NCBI RefSeq assembly: GCF_001661265.1
Contig: NW_017567007.1
Location: 180,165 to 244,164 of the forward strand
Direction of reading: 5' to 3'
Origin: Saitoella complicata NRRL Y-17804
Lineage: Eukaryota > Ascomycota > Saitoellomycetes > Saitoellales > Saitoellaceae
Length of the DNA: 64,000 bases
The position numbers were made by a program, and so were the translations under genes. Under the pieces are notes generated by a model. It was not told the DNA's origin, did no database searches, and was given only the letters and a program-made list of their open reading frames with translations. Position 1 is the stretch's first letter, and each line of letters starts with the position of its first letter. Positions 43,851-55,200 of this stretch are shown here, one piece after another.

Positions 43851-44515
43851 GAATAAGGGATATAAAGCGTGCTACAGGAGGAGCCTGGGAAAGGAATAGT
43901 TTAGTTGTTATCTGTTTACCCAATATCGTATACCTATCTACCTAATTATTATTGTCTTTTGTATAAAAGTTAGTGGAGCGAGATTCGAAAAGATATCCTT
44001 TGCACTGACCTCTTTCATCCCTCCGTGGGGTTTGTATCGGCGAAAGGATGTTCCGCGCACACAGAGAGGTCATGAGCGGGCCGGGCTCGAAAACGAGGCA
44101 CTTGCACGGAAAGTGATGTGATGTGATATTGTCGACCGGAAGGTGGAAATACGTGAACACAACTCAAGTATAGTAGGACAGATTTGCACTGCTCCGATGG
44201 TTTCAAGACGATGTCGAATGCAGTTGGTGATGTCAACCTATGATGGACGGACTGTGGGAACTTGGCGAGCCCGTTGCCCTACCTAAACTGGCGGTGCCTA
44301 GAATCGTTTCAACTTCAGAATTAGAAAGAGTTCCAACGGGTGTCTTGTCCAGTCGCCCAAAAGCGTGCCGCGAAAAACTCCTTGTGGAAAACGTACCGCT
44401 AAGAGCTCACACAACAAACAGTTGCCTTGTACGCAAACCGGTATATTAGATGATGAGAAACGCCAAAAACTACTCTAATGCTAATGCAAACCTATGATCA
44501 TCCTTTACGTATTTA
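43851..44515. other. Convergent intergenic region
   Basis: 665 bp between SAD1 and the MDM33-type gene. An inverted pair TGACCTCT/AGAGGTCA about 75 bp apart (44006-44092) is present. A 69-codon ATG frame at 44240 is not convincing. No tRNA cloverleaf could be formed by eye. Confidence 0.4.
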
Positions 44516-45856
44516 CTAACCCCTCAACATCCAAGTAATCAGCCCCATAAGCACCGCACCTGCAACCGCACTTTCAGCCGCAATGACCGTAACATCCTTC
44601 CTGCTCAATGAGATCTGTTCTTCACTAACCAGACTCTCCACACTTGCTTTCGTCGCAGGTACGATGGCTTGAACGTTCTCCTTGGTGAAAACGGTTCGGA
44701 TGATTTCCATGGGTGCTTGGTGGAAGGCGGCAAAGGCTGAGCGCATGATGTCAAGGGATGAGCGGGGTGAGGTGGGAGATGCGGACGAAACTGCGCCGAC
44801 AAGAGGAGGGTCAATCTCCAACTCGGCCCTAGTGGTAGACGCGAGGCTGACATAGTTCTCCAGTACCTTTTGAGACTCCTCCATAGCGGCACTCAACCTT
44901 GCTACCAGAGCCTCCTGGTCAACTGCCTGTGCCTTGACATCCTCCACTGATGGCATTTCCGCAGGTGCTGCCGTCGCCCCAACCGCTCCTTCCTTCCGGA
45001 CAATGCCTTCCTCCTTCAACACAGTCCTCACCCTATCTTCAAATCCACTAACAAGCTTCCTCCTCTTCCACGGCTCAACCAAAAACAACGTCGTAGCAAA
45101 TAACAACACATTGAATCCCATCAACCCCCACGTTCCCCACGTACTCGCCTGCCGAATCTTATCACTCCAAATCTGCTCCTCATGATACCTCGATAAGATG
45201 TTCTTTCCCAGATCTGCTTGTAACTCTTCCGCTTGTCCCTCTAACTCTGTGAGTCTGGATGCAGCTGCGGCTTCGGCTTGTTCGTTAAGGTGATCGGAGC
45301 GGTAGAGCTCGGTGAAACGTTCGACGTCATGATGGAGCCATGTGTGCTTTCGTTGGAGGAGTTCATTGACTTCGCGCTGGGAGGAGGAACGGCTTGCGAT
45401 TGCTTCTGTGTAGGCCTGTTTTGCGGCGCGGATTGCGGAGCGGAGCGAGAGCAGTTGCGATTCTGTACAATCATCGTTAGAACAGCTATGTCATTCATCG
45501 CCAAAGACTGTACCTTGTTCTACTATTCTCTTCTTCAGGGCTTCAATGCTCGAATATCCGGTCACATCGTTGAGCTTTTGGCCTGCGGTGAACAGCGTTG
45601 CTTGCAGCTCGTCCAGCCTTGCCGACATCCGTCTCGACAGATCTGAACGCCGCTGTTCCAATGCACTCGGAAGATCCCTCACAGGCTCCTTTGGCGGCGG
45701 CACTGCCCTTTCCACACCTTCTACCACCGGCGGTTCCTCAAAGGGCTGCGACGACGCAGCGGTGGAATAATACCCCAAACTTGACCGCCGTGATCTAATC
45801 ACACCACTGCAACTTCTCCATGACGATTGAAACAGCGACCGTCTACACAGGTTCAT
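44516..45856 (-). CDS. MDM33: Mitochondrial inner-membrane morphology protein Mdm33/She9
   Basis: Two exons (45856-45514, 45462-44516; 51-bp intron) encode 429 residues. A mitochondrial presequence ([20 protein letters not shown]) precedes a long coiled coil, then [20 protein letters not shown], the diagnostic Mdm33 membrane block, and a second helix at the C-terminus ([16 protein letters not shown]). Mdm33 affects inner-membrane fission and phospholipid balance. It shares a 156-bp head-to-head promoter with the HAD phosphatase gene. Confidence 0.9.
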
Positions 45857-46012
45857 GAGGTCCCAATTGTTTTGTTTGTTCAATAATTTCGATGGTAGCT
45901 GCGGGAAAGTGTCATTGGCGGGGCGAACGCTGAGATTGGCGCAACCGACCCCGCGGAGTTCAATGCCCTCGAGAAGAGCAGACATCCATACATCCCATAA
46001 CGAACAGCAATC

Positions 46013-46824
46013 ATGGTCAAGTCAATCGTATTCTCCGACTTTGATGGAACCATTACTTGGGAGTACGTGCGCTGTATCGTTTCATTGTAATGCGATACTT
46101 ACTCTGGTTATAGCGACTCCAATGACTTCATGACCGACAACTACGGTTTCGGAGTCGAGAAGAGAAAGGAAATGAACGAGAGGGTCTTGAGGGATGAAAT
46201 TACTTTCAGGGATTCCTTCAAGATGATGCTCGACTCTGTCAAGCTCCCCTTCGAGGAGGCCAAGAAGATCCTTACCGAGAGTACGTCGAACCGTGCATCG
46301 CGCATGAACCCCATTCTTACAATGAATTCATAGACATCACCCTTGACCCGGGTTTCCGCCCCTTCTACGAGTGGTGTCTCGCCAACGATGTCGAGGTCAT
46401 CATCCTCTCCTCCGGCATGGAACCCCTCATCCGCGCCCTCCTCACCAGGCTCCTCGGCGAAGAGCTCGGCTCCAAGATCGAAATCGTCTCCAACTCCGTC
46501 GACATCCGTCCCGACGGCACCTGGGAAATCATCTACCACGACGACTCCGGCTTCGGACACGACAAATCCCTCGAGATCGAGAAGTGGAACGCACGTGTCC
46601 CTGAGGAGGAGAGGATGTTCTTCTACTGCGGTGACGGTGTGAGTGATTTGAGTGCGGCGGAGAAGACTGGTTTGTTGTTCGCGAAGGAGGGTAGGGATTT
46701 GATTGGGTACTGTGACAGGCAGAAGATCCCTTATACTGTCTTCAAGACCTTTGAGGATATTCACAAGAAGGTTGAGGCGATTGTTACTGGTAAGGAGACC
46801 ATGAAGTCTGTGTCTAGAGTGTAA
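46013..46824 (+). CDS. HAD-superfamily phosphatase (phosphoserine-phosphatase-like)
   Basis: Three exons (46013-46062, 46114-46280, 46334-46824; introns 51 and 53 bp) encode 235 residues. Motif [11 protein letters not shown], motif [11 protein letters not shown] and motif [12 protein letters not shown] are intact, in a class-I HAD fold with a helical cap. It resembles yeast YNL010W and the PHOSPHO group; the true substrate is unknown. Cytosolic, no signal. Confidence 0.88.
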
Positions 46825-47502
46825 GATGGTAGTGGATGGACGTGATACGCTACAGTAGTAGGAGGGACAGAGGCATCAAAATTACATACGCAATAGAAGA
46901 TATTACCCAGGACAGAGCATCTCGAAATTGGACACGAACAGGAACGTTAAATAAGTAGTAGAATTGTATTAAACAGGCAATGGTCACACACGAGGAAGAG
47001 GAACAAGGAAGGAGACCTGATCTCACAGTCAGCACTTGCTTCATGCGAAACAACACTCCACCTCAAACTCCACATCACACAATAGAAAACCATGATCATA
47101 TAAAACTTGTATCAACATTCTTCAACGTCCTCTCCAGGACGAAGCAGGTCAGGGGATTGACAGATTGATTGAGTAAGAAGTTTAGGTGTAATCATTTGCA
47201 AAGTGGTTGCAATGTGAGATGCGAGGATGAGGGATGGGTGAGGGAGGAAGAACTTACGCTCAGCAAAGGAGGCAATGCCAACCTAAGATCGTCGTCATCA
47301 TCGAGGGCCGGGTTGTTATGGTGTAGCGGTTGCTGGTCGATGTTCGCTGGCGACTTTTGTGCGGGCAAATTCATTAGCGCTGGCCTCACGTGCAGCACTT
47401 CCCACGATGGTCCATTGCAGAAGGAGTACCAAAACAATAAGTCAATATCGGTTACCGTTTCTTCTTCTTCATCCATAGCATACATCGCACACCACCAGAA
47501 CC
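46825..47502. other. Convergent intergenic region
   Basis: 678 bp between the HAD gene and bqt4, holding one uncertain small minus-strand ORF described separately. Otherwise A/T-rich 3' flanks. Confidence 0.4.
47121..47485 (-). CDS. Possible small acidic protein with a 126-bp intron
   Basis: An ATG at 47485 opens a frame reading MYAMDEEEETVTDIDLLFWY and later NNPALDDDDDLRLALPPLLS, ending at a strong GTAAGT donor. The first AG downstream lies 126 bp on, after a T/C-rich stretch, and gives RTLKNVDTSFI then a stop. The splice signals look real, but only 17 bp separate it from the upstream bqt4 stop, odd for an independent gene. Not recognised. Confidence 0.3.
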
Positions 47503-48615
47503 TCAGAGAATGTAAGGCAAAACAGCACTGGCTCCCAAGCCAACAACAAGCCCCAAAAGCGCCCTAACCTTCCTCCTCTCCTTGACAACCTCAATCTCCA
47601 ACCTCTCAACTTTCGTCTTCTTAACCAACGGCATCTCCTCGTCTTCATCCGCATATAACGCCTCCACATCCCTCTTATGCCTCCTCCTCAACCCTTCGCT
47701 CTCCTCCAACGTGTCAACCTCGTCATCAGCATTAGAGCGCATAGCCTCCATCGTCTCCCGCGCAATACGCTTCGACTCCTCAATTTCCGCTTCGATGTCG
47801 CGGCCGCCGTCGATTTCATTCTCGACGATGACTTGGCGGGTCTCGAAGGATTGGCCAGTACTGGATTCGGCGGCGGCTTCGTGGGTGCGAACAACGTTGT
47901 TGCCGTCGATGAAGCCGTCGTCATGGTGGACGCCCTGGACAATCACGCCTTGGTCGCTGGTGGTGATGGGCTCGCCCAAGACGACGTGTGCAGCCTCGGT
48001 ACCGACTTCAGATTCAGTCTCGGGCTCGGTGGGAGCTGTGGAGGATTCGCGTGCGCGTCTACTTGAGCGAACAGACCGCTTCGGGTGATTCGCCGCACGC
48101 GTGGGGTCCTTACGCGTCGGCCTCGGCGTAGGCTCATCATCAACGTTCGTGGTCTCAGACGGCGCAGCCAACTCCGGCGCCGGCGTCAAACTCGCTCCCC
48201 TGGAATACGGCGCTCCCAACAAACCCTCAATCCACGGCAGAATACCATACTCGGTGCCCAACTCCCTCGCATCCTCCGCACCGACCCACGTTCCCGGCGC
48301 GCCGTTCGCATCATGCGTCGCGTATTCTTCCTCAATCCACTCCATTTCAGATTCAAGTTGGGCAGTAGTGTGCTCCGGGAAGGAGGCCTTGAACATGTTT
48401 GTTGCGCTGATACGAGCAGGTTCGTCTTCGAAGCGCATGATGTACATTTGGCGACCGCTGGGAAGGGGGACCTTGAGGCGGACCATACGTATCGCCCCTT
48501 CTTTGAACGCGACGTTTTGAGGACGGCATTTTGGGATAACGGAGTGCGCGTCTACACCGTTCGCGAGGGTGTTGCGAGTCGTGGGGAGTTCGTGACCACG
48601 AGTTCGGACGGGCAT
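47503..48615 (-). CDS. BQT4: Bqt4-type telomere-anchoring nuclear membrane protein
   Basis: Single exon, 370 residues. An APSES/KilA-N-like domain (about 40-140; GRQMYIMRFEDEPARISATN, GTWVGAEDARELGTEYGILP) matches fission-yeast Bqt4, which binds Rap1 and ties telomeres to the inner nuclear membrane. A long acidic disordered middle and coiled region end in a C-terminal anchor (LLGLVVGLGASAVLPYIL). The start is the ATG at 48615; the frame is open upstream but has no ATG. SAD1, its functional neighbour in meiotic telomere attachment, lies 3.7 kb away. Confidence 0.85.
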   Translation of the reverse strand: MPVRTRGHELPTTRNTLANGVDAHSVIPKCRPQNVAFKEGAIRMVRLKVPLPSGRQMYIMRFEDEPARISATNMFKASFPEHTTAQLESEMEWIEEEYATHDANGAPGTWVGAEDARELGTEYGILPWIEGLLGAPYSRGASLTPAPELAAPSETTNVDDEPTPRPTRKDPTRAANHPKRSVRSSRRARESSTAPTEPETESEVGTEAAHVVLGEPITTSDQGVIVQGVHHDDGFIDGNNVVRTHEAAAESSTGQSFETRQVIVENEIDGGRDIEAEIEESKRIARETMEAMRSNADDEVDTLEESEGLRRRHKRDVEALYADEDEEMPLVKKTKVERLEIEVVKERRKVRALLGLVVGLGASAVLPYIL

Positions 48616-49028
48616 GGTCTGTGTTTGTTGTGGGTTTGAAGGTGTTGGCGGAGTTGGATAATAATGCTTATAGTTTCCTGGTGTATTGGAGATTCCTGAA
48701 CGGAGTTGCAAGATGGAGAGGATTCACTGAAGTCCGGAGGTGGGAGGTGTTTGATCGCGAAAGGGAGAAGAGCGTAAGGGCGAGCACCGCTGCCATGAAG
48801 TCATATACGTTGGTCATGGAAATATGTACGAAGCAGACCTTCAAAGCATGCAAACAACTTTCAGAATCGAACAATGGTAGCCGTGCAAGGTGTATGCTCC
48901 CACTTTTGCGACCCGTTGAGGCCCGGCCCAATGAGCGTCGACTCGAATTTGTGGGTTTGAGGCACACTGCACACTGCAGCAACTGATCAGTACACCAGAA
49001 GACCAGACCTCCCCACACACAAGCAGAA

Positions 49029-49991
49029 ATGCCTTCCCTCGTCGCTAAGTCCGCCTTGAGGGCCGCTCTCCGTTCCAGATGCGCTGTCACTGGTACGTTC
49101 CACCAGTTTCCCGCTCTCCTTCCGATCACCAGCTCGTGCCGTACGGCCGATTTGACGCCTACCATTAGGGAGAAGCAATAAGGCTCAAGGAACAGTGCTG
49201 ACGAAGGAACAACAGGCTCCCGCTTCTTGGCCACCCACCAGAACCCTGCTTCTGAGCAGCAGCAGAGCGTCAGGGAGGACTACCAGGAGTCCACCAAGAT
49301 TCCTGACTTCTCCAAGTACAGGTACGTGACGAACACCATGATATCCAGATATTCACAGTGACACGCTTGCTACTGGTGAATGAACCATTGAACAAATGCT
49401 TACAACTGCTTCTACAGGACCAAGCAGTCCGTCGACGGCTCCCGCTCTTTCTCGTACTTCATGTCCGGTACCCTCGGTCTCATCGCCGCCGCCGGTGCCC
49501 AGGCTACCGTCTCCGACTTCCTTGCCAACATGTCCGCCTCCGCTGATGTCCTCGCCTTGGCCAAGGTCGAGCTCGACCTCGCCAAGATCCCCGAAGGAAA
49601 GAACGTCATCATCAAGTGGCGTGGAAAGCCCGTCTTCATCCGTCATCGTACCGCTGATGAGATCGAGGAGGCCAACAACATTGATGTCTCTTCGTTGAGA
49701 GATCCCCAGAAGGATGAGGAGCGTGTTAAGAAGCCGGAGTGGTTGGTCATGTTGGGTGTCTGCACGCATTTGGGATGTGTCCCCATTGGTGAGGCCGGTG
49801 AGTACGGAGGCTGGTTCTGCCCATGCCACGGTTCTCACTACGATATCTGTACGTCAATCTCTATGTCTTGCTGTGCGGGATGAATGCTAATGGTTGTTAC
49901 AGCTGGCCGTATCCGCAAGGGTCCTGCTCCTCTCAACTTGGAGGTTCCTGAGTACGACTTCGCTGACGAGAACACCCTCGTCATCGGATAA
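49029..49991 (+). CDS. RIP1: Rieske iron-sulfur subunit of the cytochrome bc1 complex
   Basis: Four exons (49029-49092, 49216-49321, 49418-49848, 49903-49991) encode 229 residues. A mitochondrial presequence ([18 protein letters not shown]) is followed by the membrane helix region ([20 protein letters not shown]) and the Rieske cluster motifs CTHLGC and CPCHGSHYD. The protein carries the 2Fe-2S centre of complex III. Its first two introns are 123 and 96 bp, about twice the usual size here. Confidence 0.96.
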
Positions 49992-50508
49992 GTTATTTTT
50001 ACGGCGTTGAACGATAGATGAAAGACTACTGAAACGGAAGTGAAAGTGTGAAATTGCGTGGATAATACCTGGTGATGCCATGAAAGGCGAAAACTTTGGA
50101 GTCGAAGGCGGCGGAGTGGGATGAAAGGATGACTACTGTCATCTACGAACCTGTCGATGTGTACAAAATATAACATTTACCCTAACCAGAAACTCGTGAT
50201 CTCCATCGTCGACGTCAAGGTTAAACTTGTACATAGTCGAGGAACAACGCTAACTGCAAGGCGTTCGGTCAGGCATCACCGGCAACTGCAAACGTCCCCA
50301 CAAAAGATCAATTGTTTGTTAACACCTCCAATCGTCCAGTTCAGCTCGGGCTCAGTTCTTTGTAAGTCGTCGCATACATCCCGTCGAGTACGTGTCGCGC
50401 CCCTTTTTCGCCGTCTTCGTGCATTGACGCAATAGCCTGCCATCAGTATACGTACCAACAACACAGCAACAACAACGCGTCTTTTGAGAATATAGCAGCA
50501 GTACCAGA
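49992..50508. promoter_or_regulatory. Upstream region of PP2A gene
   Basis: 517 bp between RIP1 and the PP2A gene. CA/AAC-rich leader near the ATG. Nothing else recognised. Confidence 0.4.
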
Positions 50509-51704
50509 ATGGCCGACGTAACGATGACGGGCATGACGAGTCCATCACCTCCACCTGCGGCTCCTGTCGTGTCACAGTCGTCGTTGTCACCGGCGCCGAT
50601 TGCTCAAGATGCTATCGGTGAGGTTGATGGATGGATTGAAACTCTGATGCAGTGCAAACAGCTCAGCGAAGCAGACGTAAAGAGACTATGCGATAAGGTG
50701 TGGATGCTTGAGTTGTTTTCTTGACGAGGTTTGCAGTCGACTAACAACCTTGTTTTCGCACAGGCTAGAGAAATCTTGCAGGCGGAGGAGAACGTGCAGC
50801 CCGTGAAATGTCCTGTTACTGTCTGTGGTGACATCCACGGACAGTTTCATGATTTGATGGAGCTCTTCAAGATTGGTGGAAACTGCCCAGACACAAACTA
50901 CTTGTTCATGTAAGCAAGCACAGGCCTTCTGTCATGTCGGCACAGCATATACTGACATATGCACAGGGGTGATTACGTCGACCGTGGATACTACTCTGTC
51001 GAGACTGTTACCCTTCTCGTTGCCCTGAAAGTCCGTTACAGGGACCGTATTACCATCCTCCGCGGTAACCACGAATCCCGCCAAATCACCCAAGTCTACG
51101 GTTTCTACGATGAATGTCTCCGCAAATACGGTAACGCCAACGTCTGGAAACACTTCACCGACTTATTCGACTACCTCCCACTCACCGCTCTCATCGAGAA
51201 CCAAATCTTCTGTCTCCATGGAGGTCTATCCCCCTCCATCGACACTCTCGACCACATCCGCGCCTTGGACAGAATCCAAGAAGTCCCACACGAGGGACCC
51301 ATGTGTGATCTCCTCTGGTCAGATCCCGACGACAGGTGCGGTTGGGGTATATCGCCACGTGGAGCCGGATACACTTTCGGACAGGATATCTCGGAAGTGT
51401 TCAACCACAATAACGGCCTCACGCTCGTTGCGCGTGCGCATCAGCTTGTGATGGAGGGATTCAACTGGAGTCAGGAGCGGAATGTCGTTACGATCTTCTC
51501 AGCACCTAACTATTGTTATCGATGTGGTAACCAGGCTGCGATTATGGAGATTGACGAGCATCTTAAGTACACCTTGTATGTTAATGTGTTGAGACAGTGT
51601 CTTCAGGATGAATGCTAATAGAAGGACATAGTTTGCAATTTGACCCGGCACCGCGGACTGGAGAGCCCACTGTCAGTCGTCGTACTCCCGACTACTTCCT
51701 TTAA
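50509..51704 (+). CDS. PPH21: Protein phosphatase 2A catalytic subunit
   Basis: Four exons (50509-50697, 50764-50909, 50967-51575, 51632-51704; introns 66, 57 and 56 bp) encode 338 residues. Metal-site motifs [17 protein letters not shown] and GNHESR are intact, and the C-terminus ends TPDYFL, the carboxymethylation and subunit-binding tail of PP2A. An extra Pro/Ser-rich N-terminus of about 30 residues precedes the usual 309-residue catalytic core, similar to yeast Pph21/22. Confidence 0.95.
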
Positions 51705-51994
51705 GCTCGGGTATGGGATAGGGTTCTTTGGGCTTTGACCGTTTTCAATAATGAAAGAATGTACATTACAGCGTAACAATGAGATATGATACACTCAGAC
51801 CTGATCCATGCCCTTCCCGTTGCAAATACCGTCAACCTCTAGAATTTTGGATGACAGAATATTCGTAGCGTATCTTCAAGGGCATACAGGGTATATTATA
51901 CCGTATAATGTACCTCCTTCAAGATATACTACGAATATCCTGCAATCTTTTTCGTCTTTGCCAGCAAAGTCCAAGTGTATGCTCACAATCAAAA
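51705..51994. other. Convergent intergenic region
   Basis: 290 bp of A/T-rich 3' flanks between PPH21 and ARB1, with no recognised feature. Confidence 0.4.
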
Positions 51995-53358
51995 TCAACT
52001 CCAAGGATCTTCATCGTCGTCGTCGATTGGTTCAATGTAGAAACTCGGTGTGATGCCCTGTAGACACGAATGTCAGCGACTTCACGGAGTCGCGCACTCA
52101 GGCAACGTACCGTTACTCGATCGAAATACCACATGCCGTTGTCGAGTTGATGGAATGTTGCGTCGATGTGCATGCCGATGTAGGCGTGCTCCAGAGCGGA
52201 GTTCTCAAGTTTTACTTCCAGGGACGTCACCGATGTTTCCTGCGGTGCCATGCCCTCATAGTGCCATGGTTTTAACATAAGCGTGCCAAGATCGCCGTCG
52301 GATGATTTGTTGATAGACGTGACCTCGGTGAGGAGAATCTCTTCCTTAACCTTCTTGGCTGAAAGAGCGTCGGGGCCTAGCACCTTTGTGATGAGTTCAC
52401 GCGCCTCGGAAAGCTTGAGCGTATCCTGCTGCGACCTCGCAGAAGGTACAGTGTTGTCCCAACTAGGCCGTCCCCCGTTTTCTACTGCGTCGTCGACCCA
52501 GAGACCATCACTATACCCCCCAAACACCGCACTACACCCCAAATTCCACCTCCCGGGCGCAGACGTCCCAAACATCCTATTCCTCGGTACCTCAACGCAC
52601 GCACGCTTCGCAACCTCAATGGCTGACACGATATCAGCGGAGTATTCGGGGAGCGCGCGGTGGGCGTGGATGTACCGGAGGAAGTTTAGGACGAGCTCGG
52701 AGGCTGTGAGGAGGTTTTGGGTAGAAATGTAGGCGAGTTTGCGGGGGACGTGGTAGGCGAGGAAGGCGCGGACGACGTAGGTGAAGTCCACTTCGACGTC
52801 GTCGTCGTCGTCTTCCACCAGGGCAGGGGTGTCGGCGCCGGCGAATTCCTGCGCTTCTTCCATATCATTCGCGTTCTCGACCTCAATCTGCTTATTCAGG
52901 TTCAGGTTCGGGTTGGGTGATTTGATACCCCCGAAACTGAGGTAAGACGAGAAGATCTTGGTACGGGTAGGATCGAAACGGCGTTTTTGCCGATAGCGAT
53001 CGACGCATAATTCCAGACGTTCACGTGGTGATTTATCATAAGAGTAAAGCTCAGCTTCCTCGGCTTGTTCAGCAGGCGTAAGGGGTCCTTCGGCGTAGAA
53101 TTCCTCTGTAGGACGATATCGTTAGCACTCATTCAAACCCCATCAAGTCTAGGGTCCTACCAAAACCTGTCGCGGTTCCCTTCTGTTCATCACAGTCAGC
53201 AAAAGGTCTCCAGACGGATTCTCACACGCATCACCTGCCTTCTTTTTGCTCCTCTTCTTCTTCTTCCTCGCAGGAGTTTGGCCCGCTGGAGGCTGAGAAA
53301 GCTCCCGAGCCAAAGCCTGGTCGACGAGCCCCTTCACGTCCTCGTCATCGGAGTCCAT
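51995..53358 (-). CDS. ARB1: Argonaute chaperone Arb1
   Basis: Arb1 is part of the ARC complex that loads siRNA onto Argonaute for heterochromatin silencing in fission yeast. Four exons (53358-53239, 53182-53161, 53105-52111, 52057-51995) encode 399 residues. Order: Lys-rich N-terminus (ARKKKKRSKKK), KGTATGFEEFYAEGPLTPAE, RYRQKRRFDPTRTKIFSSYL, and the C-terminal GMWYFDRVT/GITPSFYIEPIDDDDEDPWS, all diagnostic. The first intron (53238-53183) only keeps frame with a GC donor (GC..AG); exon 2 is 22 nt. Both were placed by the protein match. Confidence 0.88.
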
Positions 53359-53630
53359 GGTCGTACGGTGGGGCAAGACGGGGGATGTTCAGGTGGGTTC
53401 AGCTTCGTCGGGGTAACGTATGGGAGAACAGACTGGGGAAGACATACACGAACACGGGTGGTTCATTATTCATACAGTTTAAGAAGTGTGATATTGTATC
53501 GTTACCCTGGCTAAACGCTTCTATTGCGGATCCTGCTTTATGACGGCGGCTGGCATTCGCGATACGACAATCGCGTGCGCAGTTAACCGCGAACCGAACA
53601 AGGACTCAGGAGTCAGCACAAACAGCAACA
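53359..53630. promoter_or_regulatory. Divergent promoter of ARB1 and ATG18
   Basis: 272 bp between two start codons. No recognised site. Confidence 0.4.
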
Positions 53631-54972
53631 ATGAACCTCGCTGGCAGAGGCTTGGCCGACAAGGCAGATGGAATCGTTCACGTCAACTTCAATCAGGATT
53701 ACAGGTGTGACAACCCCGTTCTGGCTGTTAGGCCAAGAGCTGATTTGTCATATAGCTGCATATCAGTCGGTACACGACATGGATACAAGATCTATAACTG
53801 TGATCCATTCGGAAAATGCTATTCCAAAGGTCTGTTTTAAACACCGATAGGACATGGAGCCTTGACTGATTTCTGGACGGACAGCGGACGGCGGCATCGG
53901 CATCGTCGAAATGCTGTTCTGCACCTCCCTTGTCGCCCTCGTCGGCCTAGGCGATTCTCCAACCCACTCCCCCCGCCGCCTGACAATCGTAAACACAAAA
54001 CGCCAAACCACAATCTGCGAACTAACCTTCCCAACCGCCGTCCTTGCCGTCAAGCTCAACCGACGACGACTCATCGTGGTTCTGGAAGAACAGATTTATG
54101 TCTACGACATCAGTAATATGAAGTTACTGCATACGATTGAGACGGCGCCGAATCCGACGGCGATATGCGCGTTGAGTTCGAGTAGTGAGAATTGTTTTAT
54201 TGCGTATCCGGCGCCTACGCCCGCGGCGGGTGGGGGGTCACCCGGTAAGGCAACGACGAACACCGCTCCACATTCCGGAGACGTGGTGATATTCGACTGT
54301 TTAACCCTCCAACCAACAACCCTCATCCACGCACACAAATCACCCCTAAGCGCCCTCGCTCTTTCCTCAGACGGAACCCTCCTAGCCACCGCGTCCGACA
54401 AAGGTACCGTCATCCGCGTCTTCCGCGTCGACGGCGGCGTCAAGCTCTACCAATTCCGACGAGGAACGTACCCGGCGAAGATCTACAACGTAACCTTCAA
54501 CGCCGCCGGCACACTCCTCTGCGTCTCTTCAGATACGGACACAGTCCACATCTTCCGCCTAGGCACTCCAGGCGAAGAAGGACAGGGACCCAACGGCGAG
54601 CCATCAGGAGGATTTGACGCCTTCCTAGACAACAAACGCCGCTCTGGCTCCCTCGGCTCCGTATTCCGCAAATCCGCCCAAAGCATAGGCCGCCACGCCT
54701 CCAACTCCCTCGGGGGATACCTACCCCCGGCACTCTCCGAAATGTGGGACCCGCAAAGAGATTTCGCGTACCTCAAGCTACCGACTGGAAAGTTGAAGAG
54801 TATCGTGGGGATGAGTGGGGTTAGTGAGCAGATTCTGGTAGTGACGAGTGAGGGGTATTTTTATACGTATAAGATTGATTTGGCGAGGGGTGGGGAGTGT
54901 GTGTTGTTGAAGAGTTGGAGTTTGTTGGATGAAGGGGAGGAGATGGAGAACAGTACTGCAACTGATGCCTAA
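53631..54972 (+). CDS. ATG18: Atg18, PROPPIN autophagy protein
   Basis: Three exons (53631-53704, 53756-53829, 53885-54972; introns 51 and 55 bp) encode 411 residues. It is a seven-bladed beta-propeller of the PROPPIN family that binds PtdIns3P and PtdIns(3,5)P2. The wording [20 protein letters not shown] and [19 protein letters not shown], and the lipid-binding FRRG motif in [12 protein letters not shown], place it as Atg18 (WIPI). It acts with Atg2 in autophagosome formation and in vacuole size control. Confidence 0.93.
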
Positions 54973-55200
54973 TTTTGAGGTGAGGCTGTATGGGGGTACG
55001 GATTGAGGATGTTGAGATTGTTGTCTGTCGTTCGGTGTCTCTGGCGTACATGGTTTTTCTGGTTTGATTCCTAGTATTATATTCTGGTGTTGCATAGGAA
55101 AATGCATATGTCTGGTAATGTCTCTTGTGCGTTAAATTATCAGGAAATGCAAAAAAAAAACTCTCTTCATGCCTCCTATTCCGCCTCCTCTTTTCTGATT

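Noticed and set aside
44006-44092. Inverted TGACCTCT/AGAGGTCA pair as a tRNA
   Set aside because: Spacing is tRNA-like but no D, anticodon or T-arm could be folded and no B box is present.
44240-44449. 69-codon ATG frame
   Set aside because: No conserved features; a frame of this length is expected by chance.
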